Shown here piece after piece: positions 34,783 through 44,382 of a stretch of DNA of 64,000 bases. Source of the DNA: Bradyrhizobium tropiciagri (GTDB lineage: Bacteria > Pseudomonadota > Alphaproteobacteria > Rhizobiales > Xanthobacteraceae); assembly GCF_001189845.1 (NCBI RefSeq), contig NZ_LFLZ01000002.1, positions 1 to 64,000 of the forward strand, written 5' to 3'. Position 1 is the first letter of the stretch, and each line of letters opens with the position of its first letter. The notes under the pieces were generated by a model. The model was given only the letters and a program-made list of their open reading frames with translations. It was not told the origin of the DNA and did no database searches. The translations under genes were made by a program, and so were the position numbers.

Positions 34783-35676
34783 ATGACCGTTCAGCCGACT
34801 CTTGCCGAGATCGCCGGCATGCTGGAGCAGTCACCCGATTACCGGGTGCTGCGGCGGCTGGTTCCCCGCTCCGAATTTGCTCCAAGCGACGGGCAATCGA
34901 CCAAGATCGCAATCCTGCTCGATGTCGAAACCACCGGACTCGATACGGCCAAAGACGAGATCATCGAGCTCGGGATGGTCAAGTTCACCTATCTTTCCGA
35001 CGGTAGGATCGGCCGGGTCATCGATACTTTCAGTTGCTTCAATCAGCCGTCGATCGCAATTCCCATCGAGATCACGGCGCTGACCGGTATCACCGACGAG
35101 ATGGTCAAGCACCACGGCCTCGATAAGGAGCGCATCAACGCCTTCATCTCCGATGCGGTCGTGGTCATCGCCCACAATGCCGGTTTCGATCGCAAGTTCA
35201 TGGAGCGCTATGCGCCCCTGTTCACGCACAAGGCCTGGGCCTGCTCGGTGAGCGAGGTCGAATGGCGCGGCCTTGGCTTCGAGGGATCGCGCCTGTCCTA
35301 TCTCCTGATGAAAGCCGGGCTGTTTCACGAGGCGCACCGGGCGGTCGACGATTGCCTGGCGCTGCTCGAAATCCTCGCCATGACCCTGCCCCAGCTCGAT
35401 CGCACCGTGCTTTCCGTGCTGCTCGAGCGAGCCCGCCGCAAGACGATCCGGATCTGGGCTGAGCAGTCGCCGTTCGAGCTCAAGGACGAGCTCAAGCGCC
35501 GCGGCTATCGCTGGAGCGACGGCGCCGATGGCCGGCCGCGGTCCTGGTACATTGACGTCGATGAGCCCAATCAGACAGCCGAAATCGAATATCTGCAGAG
35601 CACGATCTATCAAAGGGAAGTTGAGGTGCGGATCCAGACACTCACCGCATTCGACCGCTTTTCAGCGAGGGCATAG
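34783..35676 (+). CDS. DnaQ-like 3'-5' exonuclease (DEDDh)
   Basis: The product is 297 residues. The exonuclease fold shows LLDVETTGLDTAKDEIIELG (Asp47, Glu49), HNAGFDRKFMERYAP for the second aspartate, and HEAHRAVDDCLALLEILA for the His and last Asp, so all four DEDDh residues are present. The C-terminal about 80 residues (SPFELKDELKRRGYRWSDGA) form an extra domain seen in some alphaproteobacterial homologues. It is probably a DNA exonuclease for repair or proofreading. It stands alone, with 234 bp to the upstream gene. Confidence 0.85.
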   Translation: MTVQPTLAEIAGMLEQSPDYRVLRRLVPRSEFAPSDGQSTKIAILLDVETTGLDTAKDEIIELGMVKFTYLSDGRIGRVIDTFSCFNQPSIAIPIEITALTGITDEMVKHHGLDKERINAFISDAVVVIAHNAGFDRKFMERYAPLFTHKAWACSVSEVEWRGLGFEGSRLSYLLMKAGLFHEAHRAVDDCLALLEILAMTLPQLDRTVLSVLLERARRKTIRIWAEQSPFELKDELKRRGYRWSDGADGRPRSWYIDVDEPNQTAEIEYLQSTIYQREVEVRIQTLTAFDRFSARA

Positions 35677-35745
35677 GGCGCTTTCGAGCGCAAAGAAAAC
35701 GCTCCAGCCCGAACGTTGACCATGTGGGAGTTATCAGGCGAAGCG

Positions 35746-36486
35746 TTATCGGATGCCCTTCCAGGGGCCGCCGTCGCCTGGGGTGGCAGCGACGGCTTCG
35801 GTCGATGTCCGGCGCGCCACGGGCTTCGCTGGAGGGCGTGCCGGGGTGGCAGGAGCCACCGCCTGCGAAAGATCCGTCAGTGCCAACATAAGGCCCCGCA
35901 AGCTCGCCATTATCGTGATGGGCTTGCCAACTCGCTCGAACACGATCGTGGCATGGTCCTCACGTCCCAGTAACGAGATCAAAGCGGCGTCCGCAGGAAA
36001 CGTTGCGGCGCATAGCGCCTGGTCGCAGATCAGCGGCTTGACGACGCGCGCGAAGCCGCCAAAGGAGACCGTGACACCGACCTCCGCACTGCTGTCGCGT
36101 GGCAGCATGATCAGCGCCATCGATCGTCCATCCTTGGTGAGCGCGATACGCCAGTTCAATCGCGCGGCATCACCGTGCGAGATCGTTTCCAGATAGCAGA
36201 TGCGCCGCGCGTTGCGGACCTCATCGCAAACCTGGATCCAATCGAAGAAAGGCCTGATCGTGCGGGTGTAGTCGCCCGCCGCGGCCGATTTTCCTGGCGT
36301 GAAGACGCTCGCCCACTCGAATCCAAGCGAAGTTGCCTTTGCCGGCTCGGATACAATGCTGGCGGGGGCCGCTCCAGTCTGACTCGAAGGCCGGGGTGCA
36401 GGATCGGACGCGATCGCCGCCGACAAGCCGGCCAAGGCCAATGGCAAGAGCCAAGCAGCAACACGAGGCAAGCGTGACCTGGGCAT
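35746..36486 (-). CDS. Invasion-associated locus B (IalB) family secreted protein
   Basis: The product is 246 residues with a signal peptide (VAAWLLPLALAGLSAAIASD). The IalB pattern of two Cys pairs is visible: DWIQVCDEVRNARRICYLET, then VKPLICDQALCAATFPADAA. It is followed by VFERVGKPITIMASLRGLML and a Pro/Ala-rich tail. It is expected in the periplasm or outer membrane. IalB proteins were first linked to erythrocyte invasion in Bartonella; in rhizobia the role is unclear. It lies next to the YadA-type gene on the same strand. Confidence 0.75.
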   Translation of the reverse strand: MPRSRLPRVAAWLLPLALAGLSAAIASDPAPRPSSQTGAAPASIVSEPAKATSLGFEWASVFTPGKSAAAGDYTRTIRPFFDWIQVCDEVRNARRICYLETISHGDAARLNWRIALTKDGRSMALIMLPRDSSAEVGVTVSFGGFARVVKPLICDQALCAATFPADAALISLLGREDHATIVFERVGKPITIMASLRGLMLALTDLSQAVAPATPARPPAKPVARRTSTEAVAATPGDGGPWKGIR

Positions 36487-36545
36487 GGCTTGTTTCCGGA
36501 TTGATGGCGGCGGATCCGAGCGAAAATGGCGCTGCGCAGAGGAGA

Positions 36546-37745
36546 TCAGAATCTGACGCCGATTGAGCCGGAGGCTCCGACGTCGCCCGTGTCCGGCGTG
36601 TAGGACACACTGGCCTTGAGGCGCACCGCATCACTCACGCGGTAGGCAAGGCCTCCCGCCAATGAAACCGAGTCCCGGAAGGTGCCGATCGCGATCGCTA
36701 CGGAGCGATCGCCTTTGGCCTCATCCGAGAAGGCGAGTCCCGCCGCTGCCATCGCTGCCGAACCAGCCGCTCGCGCGCGACGGTCCACGGCGGCCACCTT
36801 TCGATCTGTATACATCCGGTCTTCAGTACCCAGCGCGGCGAGACCGTCATTCAGTTGCTTCAGGTTGGTCGCATCGTTCGCCGCAGTACCCGCGGCCACA
36901 TTGTGCAGCGCTACAGCGCCGGGAGAGCCGCCCTGCAGAGTTACCGAATTCAGGCGATGACCGTCTGCTGAGACGTCATATCGAATGCTGTTCACAGACG
37001 CAGCATTCAGGGCAGAGGCGACGTCATGATAGGTGCTATCGAGGATCGTATACGAGGGCTGCGACACGGTTCCATCGGAATTGACGTGGGAGCCACCGCC
37101 AAGCCAGGTCGCGACCGAATCGGCTGACCGGTACAGCTGCTGCCCCGTGAGCGCATCAGACGATTGCGCCGAGACTGCGCCATTTGTGATGCCCGTCAAG
37201 GTCCGACGGCCGTCGCTGCCGGTCAGATCGACGAGCTTGCCGCCCGTCTTGGCAGCAATGGTCACGGCCGCTGTTGGGTCCGTCTGCCGGACCAGCCCGA
37301 TCGTGCCGCTTCCGATATCGTTGGTCATGGAGGAGCTCATCGTGGCAATCTGTTGTTCGATCGCTTCGAGCGCGCCGCCAACATTGGTGGAGGGCGTTCC
37401 GTTCACAAGTGTTGAAAAGTGAGTAACCTGCCCGGTCGTGGGGTCAAAGATCGCCCCTCCTCCGAAGGTCGAAGCTGTCGATCTGCCGAGATTATCATTG
37501 TTGGACGTGACAATGTCCTTCGGACTTGGAGGTTGGATCACCGGCTGCGGCGTCGACACCGGCTGCGGGGCCGGGACCGATTGTGCAGTCGCAGGTGGGG
37601 CCGGCACCTGCACCGGCTCCTGTTCGGCGCAGTCCAGTTCGCCGCCCATCGCCTTCCACTGCTGCCTGAGCTGCTCTGTGCAGCCGCCGGGCGGCCGAAA
37701 TTTCTGCACGGCCGGTGTTACCACGCCGTGTTGGACCTGCGCCAT
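36546..37745 (-). pseudogene. YadA-type trimeric autotransporter adhesin, 5' truncated
   Basis: The C-terminus is a YadA membrane anchor: LKQLNDGLAALGTEDRMYTD, a coiled-coil neck, then AMAAAGLAFSDEAKGDRSVA and a beta-barrel ending DTGDVGASGSIGVRF with terminal Phe. The passenger has Thr/Ser-rich head-like repeats. The first residues from ATG 37745 (MAQVQHGVVTPAVQKFRPPG) look like the end of a signal-peptide cleavage site (A-P-A-M-A-Q), so the hydrophobic part of the signal is gone. Immediately upstream the opposite strand carries a truncated recombinase. Export is unlikely as sequenced. Confidence 0.7.
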
Positions 37746-37763
37746 TGCCGGTGCAGAAATTTC
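37697..37763. repeat. 13-bp inverted repeat at the adhesin/recombinase junction
   Basis: GAAATTTCTGCAC at 37697-37709 and its exact complement GTGCAGAAATTTC at 37751-37763 are separated by 41 bases. The right arm sits exactly where recombinase coding begins. It may be a recombination site or the trace of a small inversion. Confidence 0.5.
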
Positions 37764-39002
37764 TTCGAGCCACCAACGTGGGCTCGCAATGAAGGCTGCC
37801 CTGTCACAGCTGAAGCACTGGGAGAAGACTATGCAACCGCTCTCAACAGAACCAAGAATATTCTGCTGCCTGCCTTCGACAGCTGGCGTTCGGGCGGATT
37901 GACCGACATGGTCCCGGCGTCTCCTGTGCCTGGCACTTTTGATTGGCTTGTTGGCGTTTTCAAAGCCAACCACCGATGGCGTGAAATCGATTTCAAGACC
38001 CAACGCTTATACGACCAAGGCCTGGCGCTATTCGCCAACCACGAATTGAGCGACGGTAGCCGCGCGGGCTCGAAACAGATTGCTGATTTTTCCAAAGCAT
38101 TTGTCGATGCGGTTTATGCAAATCTGCTCGTCGTTCAATACAAGGACGCGGACGGAAACATCATCAAGCGCGAGCGTCGGCGTTTCGCCAACGCTGCCAT
38201 GACCGCCTGCAGGCGCGCCTGGTTCGTTGGTCAGCGCGCCCAGGAAACGAAAGTGCCAGCCATCAACCCATTCTCGCGGATGGGCTTAAAATCGCGCGCC
38301 CCTGGTCAGGCCCTGCGAGAGACGCCTACCGCAACCTGGGACGAGCTTGTCGCCTTCAGGCAAGCCGCAAAGAGACTGGGGTACCACTCGATCGCAACCG
38401 CCGCATTGCTGACCTGGGAGTGGCTGCAGCGCGAGGAACATATATTCGGAGTCTTCGAAATCGAGCACTATCGACCGAAAGAACGCCCCAACAGCGTGAG
38501 GATTATGCACCCAAAGAATGGCGAAGAAGCCTGGTGGCCTTTGGTCGATGAGAACAGTGTGCTGCTCTTCCCTGAGTTGATGGCGGAGCTTGATGCTCTC
38601 AAAGACTCAGTCGCTTCAGGACTGGCGTTTCGCCGCGATCATGCTCATCGCACGTCGCCTACTCCTCTCCCGTGGATCACCGAGCGCAAGGATCTGCGCT
38701 ACCTTCGGCATGTCGTTAAAAAGATAATCATAGCAGCGGGACTTCGGAACGAGCTCTCATTTACGTCCTTTCGCCACGGCGGCTTCACCGAAGGCGCAGA
38801 CAGCGATCTTACGGACGCTGAACTGCGTGCCGCCGGCCGCCATCGTTCGAGACTACAACTACCCACCTACGCCAAACGCACGCGGAAGCAATTGATCGTG
38901 GCCGCCAAGAAGCGCCGCGAGGAGCGAGCCAGGACGAGCCTCTTGTCAGAAGGCGTGCTCGCTCCTCATTCTTCAATCGTTTCGAGCAATCGACACGCTT
39001 GA
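37764..39002 (+). pseudogene. Tyrosine recombinase/phage integrase, 5' truncated
   Basis: Integrase-like sequence begins at about 37,779 (WARNEGCPVTAEALGEDYAT) and continues through FDWLVGVFKANHRWREIDFK (arm-type/core-binding region) to the catalytic domain. ALLTWEWLQREEHIFGVFEI should contain the first Arg box, FTSFRHGGFTEGADSDLTD the H-x-x-R-type box, and LPTYAKRTRKQL the nucleophile Tyr. No start codon precedes the conserved part; upstream sequence in this frame is antisense to the adhesin. The first about 40 residues are missing. It may once have mobilised an island in this window. Confidence 0.65.
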
Positions 39003-39063
39003 TTTTCTTTTATCCACGGCGGTGCACGCTTCTAGCTCGGAGAGCTTGCAATCGACCCTCCGC

Positions 39064-39842
39064 CTAACGCCCGGTCCATGTCGGCTTGCGTTTCTCGCCG
39101 AAAGCCTTAAGGCCTTCCTTGGCGTCCTCGGTCATCGCGAGCAGCGCGATCTGGCTTTCGGTGTAGGCGATGCTCTCGTCGAACGACATCGACGCGATCG
39201 CGCGCATCGCGTATTTTCCGCGGCGGATCGCGGTCGGTGACTTGTCGACGATGCGGCCGATCAGCCAATCGACCTTGGCGTCGAGCTCGGCTGCCGGCAC
39301 AACGTAGTGAGAAGACCCGCAGCCTTGGCCGTCGCGGCGTCGAACGGCTCGCCGGTCAGCGCCCATTCGTTGACGAGGCGGGCGGGCGCGATCGACTGCA
39401 GCAGGCTCAGCACCTGCATCGGAAACACGCCGACCTTCACCTCCGGCAGGCCGAAGATCACGCCCTCGGCGGCCACCGCCATGTCGGTCATGCACAACAG
39501 CCCCATGCCGCCGGCCATGCAGACGCCGCCGACCCGCGCGATCGCGGGCTTGGTCGCGTTCTGCGACAGCCTCAGCAAATCGGCGTAGTCGACATTGGGA
39601 CGCGAGAAATCCATCGAGAACGCGGCGCCGCTATTCTGCAGATCGGCGCCGGCGCAGAATGCCTTGTCACCCGCGCCGGTCAGCACGATGACGCGCACGT
39701 CCTTGTCGTCATGCGCCTCGCGGTAGCCCTTGGCGATGCCTGCGATCACGCCGGCATTGAGCGCGTTGCGCTTGTCCGGGCGGTTGATGGTGATCCAGAA
39801 CGCCTGCCCGCGCTTTTCGAGAAGAACGCTGTTGTCGGTCAT
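39064..39842 (-). pseudogene. Enoyl-CoA hydratase/isomerase, frameshifted
   Basis: The N-terminal frame from ATG 39842 covers most of the crotonase fold: FWITINRPDKRNALNAGVIA, VIVLTGAGDKAFCAGADLQN, and GGVCMAGGMGLLCMTDMAVA, with both oxyanion-hole blocks. Near 39,312 the frame breaks after AATAKAAGLL, and the next frame continues YVVPAAELDAKVDWLIGRIV to the end at 39064. One base is missing in CTTCTCACTACG. The protein would be about 258 residues if repaired. Confidence 0.75.
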
Positions 39843-39920
39843 GTTTCCCGCCTTCTTTCCTGCCCGTGTGCTGTTGTCAGCCGACATTTGCGGCAGGATC
39901 GGCACCGACTGCAAGCAGGA

Positions 39921-42020
39921 TTATGCGGCGGCCGGCGCCTTCCTGATCCAGACCTTATTGTCGTGGAACGCGGCGCCGCCGACCGGAGCGACGGCTTCGG
40001 CCCCGGTCAGCATGTTGATGCCGCGGCCGCCGATATGCGACTTGTTCGGATGGATCGACTCGGCAATCAGCACGCCGCGGCGAACGCCATCGAACAGCCT
40101 TGCGGTCAGCGTGGTCTCGCCGCGCATGTTGCCGAGCGTCACAGCGTCGCCATCCGCGATCGACAGGCCAGCCGCATCGTCGGGATGGATCATCACGGTC
40201 GGCGCGCCCTCGCGGGCCTGCGACGACGGCGTTTCGTTGAAGCTGGTGTTGAGGAAGCTGCGCGACGGCGAGGTCGCGAGCCGGAACGGATGCTGCGCGT
40301 CCGCCTCCTCGATGATCGTCCAGTGGTCGGGCAGCGAGGGCATCTTGTCCCACGCGCCCATCAGCCCTCCTGAACCGACCGGCACCGTGCCCCAATCGAC
40401 CTTGAAGTGGAACTTCTTGTCGGCATGGGCAAAGCCGTCGAGATAATGCGAGGTGCGGAAATCGGGCTGCAGATCGCGCCAGATGTCGGCCTCCAGCGCC
40501 CCGATATCGCCGTGCCCGCTTTTCTTCAGCGTCGCGTCGATCAGCTGGCGCGGCGTCATGTCGAAGCCGGGATGCGCGGCATTCAGCCTGCGGCCGAGCC
40601 CCTGCAGCACCTCGTGGTTCGAGCGGCACTCGCCGGGCGGATCGATCAGCTTCGGACCGACCGAGATGTGCTGATGGCCACCGCCGTAATAGAGGTCGTC
40701 GTGCTCCAGGAACATCGTCGCCGGCAGCACGATATCAGCCATCTGCGCCGTCTCGGTCATGAACTGCTCATGCACCGCCACGAACAGATCCTCGCGCGCG
40801 AACCCCTGGCGCACCAGCGCCTGCTCGGGCGCCACCGTCATCGGATTGGTGTTCTGGATCAGCATCGCCTTAACCGGCCCGCCGCCGCGCAGCGCCTCGG
40901 CATCGCCGGTCAGGATGCGGCCGATCTTCGACTGATCGAGCACCCGCGTCGTGGGATCGATCGCATCGTGGCCCTCGATGATCGACTCGTCGAAGCGCCA
41001 AATTCCGGCATTGTTGAAGAAGGCGCCGCCGCCCTCATATTGCCAGGCGCCGGTGACAGCGGGAATGCACGACGCAGCGTGCATCTGCGCAGCGCCGTTG
41101 CGGCTGCGGGTGAAACCGTAGCCCAGACGAAAGAACGAGCGCTTGGTCTGTCCGACCAGCCGCGCGAATGCCTCGATCTCCGCGACCGGCACGCCCGAGA
41201 TCGCCGAGGCCCATTCCGGCGTGCGAGTCTTCAGATGCGCTTCGAGCTCATCGGGGCAATCGGTGTAGCGCGCAAGGTACTCGCGATCGGCAAATCCCTC
41301 GCGGAACAGCACGTGCATCACAGCGCAGGCGAAGGCGCCATCGGTTCCTGGCCGCAGCAGGATCTTGATGTCGGCCTGCTTCATGGTCTCGTTGTTGTAG
41401 ACGTCGACCGCCGCGATCTTCGCGCCGCGCTCCTTCCGCGCGCGCGATGCATGCGTCATCACGTTGACCTGGGTGTTCACCGGGTTGGTGCCCCAGATCA
41501 CGACGAGGTCGGAAACCCCCATCTCGCGCGGATCGACGCCGGCGATCTTGCCGGTCCCGGCGGCAAAGCCGATGCGCGCGATGGTCGAGCAGATCGTGCC
41601 GTAGAAGCGCGAATACTTCTTCACATGCGACAGGCGATTGAGGCCGTCGCGCATCACGAGCCCCATTGTGCCGGCGTAGTAGTAAGGCCAGACCGACTCG
41701 GCGCCGCACTCGCGCTCGGCGGCGTCGAAACGCGCGGCGATCTCGTCCAGCGCCTCGTCCCAGGAAATCCGCGTGAACTGGCCGGAACCCTTCGGCCCGG
41801 TCCGGCGCAGCGGATGCATCAACCGTTCGGCATGATGAATGCGCTCGGCATAACGCGCGACCTTGGCGCAGACCACGCCGGCCGTATAGGTCTGCTGCTT
41901 GGAGCCGCGTACCCTGCCGATCGAACGTCCTTCGATCACCTCGACGTCGAGCGCACATGCCGAGGGGCAGTCGTGCGGACAGGTGGAATGGCGGATGTCG
42001 ACCTTGGCATGCTGGTTCAT
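39921..42020 (-). CDS. Molybdopterin oxidoreductase with 4Fe-4S cluster
   Basis: This 699-residue member of the DMSO-reductase superfamily has an N-terminal cluster motif STCPHDCPSACALDV with a fourth cysteine in AGVVCAKVARY. Domains that follow include FTRISWDEALDEIAARFDAA, VIWGTNPVNTQVNVMTHASR and PMTVAPEQALVRQGFAREDL, and the C-terminal dinucleotide-binding part MIHPDDAAGLSIADGDAVTL. There is no Tat signal, so it is probably cytoplasmic. The exact substrate cannot be read. A ModA-like binding protein gene lies 2.4 kb away on the other strand. Confidence 0.85.
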   Translation of the reverse strand: MNQHAKVDIRHSTCPHDCPSACALDVEVIEGRSIGRVRGSKQQTYTAGVVCAKVARYAERIHHAERLMHPLRRTGPKGSGQFTRISWDEALDEIAARFDAAERECGAESVWPYYYAGTMGLVMRDGLNRLSHVKKYSRFYGTICSTIARIGFAAGTGKIAGVDPREMGVSDLVVIWGTNPVNTQVNVMTHASRARKERGAKIAAVDVYNNETMKQADIKILLRPGTDGAFACAVMHVLFREGFADREYLARYTDCPDELEAHLKTRTPEWASAISGVPVAEIEAFARLVGQTKRSFFRLGYGFTRSRNGAAQMHAASCIPAVTGAWQYEGGGAFFNNAGIWRFDESIIEGHDAIDPTTRVLDQSKIGRILTGDAEALRGGGPVKAMLIQNTNPMTVAPEQALVRQGFAREDLFVAVHEQFMTETAQMADIVLPATMFLEHDDLYYGGGHQHISVGPKLIDPPGECRSNHEVLQGLGRRLNAAHPGFDMTPRQLIDATLKKSGHGDIGALEADIWRDLQPDFRTSHYLDGFAHADKKFHFKVDWGTVPVGSGGLMGAWDKMPSLPDHWTIIEEADAQHPFRLATSPSRSFLNTSFNETPSSQAREGAPTVMIHPDDAAGLSIADGDAVTLGNMRGETTLTARLFDGVRRGVLIAESIHPNKSHIGGRGINMLTGAEAVAPVGGAAFHDNKVWIRKAPAAA

Positions 42021-42147
42021 GCCAAATTGGTAACATCAAATATCCCCTCCGCCGAGGGGCATTATTGACCCAGCCCGGGCAAAAACCGGGCATGAGCCAT
42101 GCGACGACCGCCGTCCGGACAGCGCGGCTACCAGTCCCCGCCGTCCG

Positions 42148-43218
42148 TCAAACGCGGAAGATGCGGCTGTAGCGCGTCTTGATCGATTCGCCTTCCCGCT
42201 CCACCGCGACGGGGTCGTCCTTCATCGTCTTGATGTCCTTCAACGGCGTCCGTCCGGCCTTCTCCTTGGCCTGCGCGTGGACAGACCTCAGGCCGCCGAT
42301 CTCGATGTTGAGCTGCTGGCCCTCGCGCCCCAGCGCAAACGACTGGAACAGCCTTGCGGCATTCGGATGCGGGCAGTCCTTGAAGATGCCGTTCGGGCCG
42401 ACAATGAGCGGTGATCCTTCGGTGGCATAGACCGGCTCGACCGGGCGGCCCATCTCCTTCAGCTGAAAGATGTTGTACTCGTTGCCGTCAGCCATCACCG
42501 CACGCTCGCCGAGATCGAGCTTCTTCGGTGGATCGGTCGAGGACTGCACCTGCATGATGTTCTGCTTGGCGAGCTGCTCGAAGAAGCTCCAGCCGAGATC
42601 GCGCTGCATCTGATAGGTCGCGGTCATGATGGTGCCGCTATAGCCGGGATGTGCCTTGACGATCTTGCCCTTCCATTTCGGATCGAGCAGATCGGCAAAG
42701 CTCTTCGGTGCCTCCTCGGCCTTCACGAGGTTGGTGTTGTAGGCAATGATCGACAGCCAGACCCGAAAGCTCGCGAACTGGCCGTCGGGATCGCGATGCT
42801 CGTCGGGGTAGTATTTCGCGACCTCCTCCGGAACATAGGGCGCAAGGATGCCGTCGCGCTTCCACACGATGAAATGCGCGGCGTCGGAGGAATTGACGAC
42901 ATCAACCGCGTGAATGTTGCTGGAATATTCCTGGCCGACCCGCTGGAAGACGCGCTCCGCGCCGGTGCGTTCGACACGCACGGTGATCCCGGCATATTTC
43001 GCTTCGAATGCCTTCGCCAGCTTCTCGGCGACCGGCAGATCGGTCGAGGTGTAATAGACGACCTGTCCTTCCTTCTTCGCGGCCTCGATCAGCGCCGGCG
43101 TCACCGGTTCCGCAGGTGGCGCGGCAGCAATCACACGCGTTGAAAAGGCGGCGCCCGCCAGCACGGCGCTGGAGCCCTTCAGCAGATCGCGCCGCGATAG
43201 CCCAGGATGTTTCCTCAT
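42148..43218 (-). CDS. ABC-type extracellular solute-binding protein (Fe3+/family 1 type)
   Basis: The product is 356 residues with a Tat signal (SRRDLLKGSSAVLAGAAFST). The mature protein reads EGQVVYYTSTDLPVAEKLAK, DAAHFIVWKRDGILAPYVPE and WLSIIAYNTNLVKAEEAPKS, the pattern of AfuA/FbpA-like iron or phosphonate-type binding proteins. No permease or ATPase gene is adjacent, so it may serve a transporter encoded elsewhere. It is on the same strand as the molybdopterin oxidoreductase, 127 bp apart. Confidence 0.8.
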   Translation of the reverse strand: MRKHPGLSRRDLLKGSSAVLAGAAFSTRVIAAAPPAEPVTPALIEAAKKEGQVVYYTSTDLPVAEKLAKAFEAKYAGITVRVERTGAERVFQRVGQEYSSNIHAVDVVNSSDAAHFIVWKRDGILAPYVPEEVAKYYPDEHRDPDGQFASFRVWLSIIAYNTNLVKAEEAPKSFADLLDPKWKGKIVKAHPGYSGTIMTATYQMQRDLGWSFFEQLAKQNIMQVQSSTDPPKKLDLGERAVMADGNEYNIFQLKEMGRPVEPVYATEGSPLIVGPNGIFKDCPHPNAARLFQSFALGREGQQLNIEIGGLRSVHAQAKEKAGRTPLKDIKTMKDDPVAVEREGESIKTRYSRIFRV

Positions 43219-43369
43219 TTGATTCCCCGCACGTGATGGCGAAGTTTGAGTACACCGTCTTCCCGCTCTTATTCCGATGCGCGAAGACGGAGTCTGTCGT
43301 CGACAGAGCCTTCAGGTTGCAGCTAGACTTCTGATCAAGAAACAAGACTAAAGTTGGGGGAGACGATCA

Positions 43370-44344
43370 ATGGCGGGCTTTCGGTACGCCTTGATGTGTG
43401 TCGCGGCATTGCTGACCGTGTCGATGTCGGGCTCGTATGCCGACGCCGAGGATTACCCCGCGCGGCCGGTCAGAATCATCGTTCCCTTCGGCCCCGGCGG
43501 TCCGGCCGACGTCGTTGCGCGGCAGATCGGCAGCATCCTGCAGGAAAGCCTCGGCCAGCCCTTCGTGGTGGAGAACCGCACCGGCGCCGGCGGCGTGATC
43601 GGCACACTCGAGGTCGCGAAGGCGCCCGCCGATGGCTACACCCTTCTGATGATGTCGAACACTCAGACCGCGAATGAATCGCTGGTGCCCCAACGCAAAT
43701 ACGAGCTGATGCGCGACCTCGTGCCGGTCGCATCGCTGAACACATCGGATCTCGTGATCGTGGTTCACCCCGCCGTGCCGGCAAGGACGCTCGAGGAATT
43801 CATCGCGCTCGCAAAGGCAGAGCCCGGAAAGCTGAACTACGCCTCGTCGGGTCAAGGGACACCGTATCACATGGCGGGCGAATTGTTCAAAGCCATGGCC
43901 GGGATCAACGTCGTGCACGTGCCCTACCGCAACAGCGGCGAAGCCCGCAGCGGCGTCATCGGTGGCCAGGTCCAGATGATGATCGATGCCGTGCCGGCGA
44001 TGGCCCCGAATGTTGCAGAAAACCAGGTGCGCGCGCTCGCCACAACCGGCAAGACCCGTTCCGCGGTGCTCCCCGACGTTCCGACGGCCATCGAGGCGGG
44101 CGTTTCCGGTTATGAGGCGACGATCTGGCTCGGGCTGATGGCACCAGCGGGTACGCCGAAGCCGATCATCGACAGACTCAACACGGCCGTGAATGCAGCG
44201 GTCAGGCGGCCGGAGGTCGAGAAGCTCTGGGCCGAACAGGGCGCGGTGCCGATGAGGATGACGCCGGAAGCATTCGACACATTCCTGCGCGCCGATATCG
44301 TGAAGTGGGCGGACGTTGTCAAACGACTGGACAAGACCGAATAG
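43370..44344 (+). CDS. Bug/TctC family solute receptor
   Basis: The product is 324 residues with a signal peptide (ALMCVAALLTVSMSGSYADA). Family hallmarks are clear: YPARPVRIIVPFGPGGPADV, VENRTGAGGVIGTLEVAKAP and LNYASSGQGTPYHMAGELFK. Bug proteins capture carboxylates or small aromatics for tripartite tricarboxylate transporters, and are often orphan in this group of bacteria. No TctAB genes are nearby. The next gene starts 38 bp downstream. Confidence 0.9.
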   Translation: MAGFRYALMCVAALLTVSMSGSYADAEDYPARPVRIIVPFGPGGPADVVARQIGSILQESLGQPFVVENRTGAGGVIGTLEVAKAPADGYTLLMMSNTQTANESLVPQRKYELMRDLVPVASLNTSDLVIVVHPAVPARTLEEFIALAKAEPGKLNYASSGQGTPYHMAGELFKAMAGINVVHVPYRNSGEARSGVIGGQVQMMIDAVPAMAPNVAENQVRALATTGKTRSAVLPDVPTAIEAGVSGYEATIWLGLMAPAGTPKPIIDRLNTAVNAAVRRPEVEKLWAEQGAVPMRMTPEAFDTFLRADIVKWADVVKRLDKTE

Positions 44345-44382
44345 GCACGTGGCGGCAGGACCGTGGTGATGGAACAGGGCGG

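Noticed and set aside
36546..38003. Extending the YadA-type protein upstream to 38003
   Set aside because: The extra 86 codons are antisense to well-conserved recombinase sequence and have no signal-peptide character.
40407..42068. A 553-codon plus-strand open frame
   Set aside because: Antisense shadow of the molybdopterin oxidoreductase; no domain and atypical composition.
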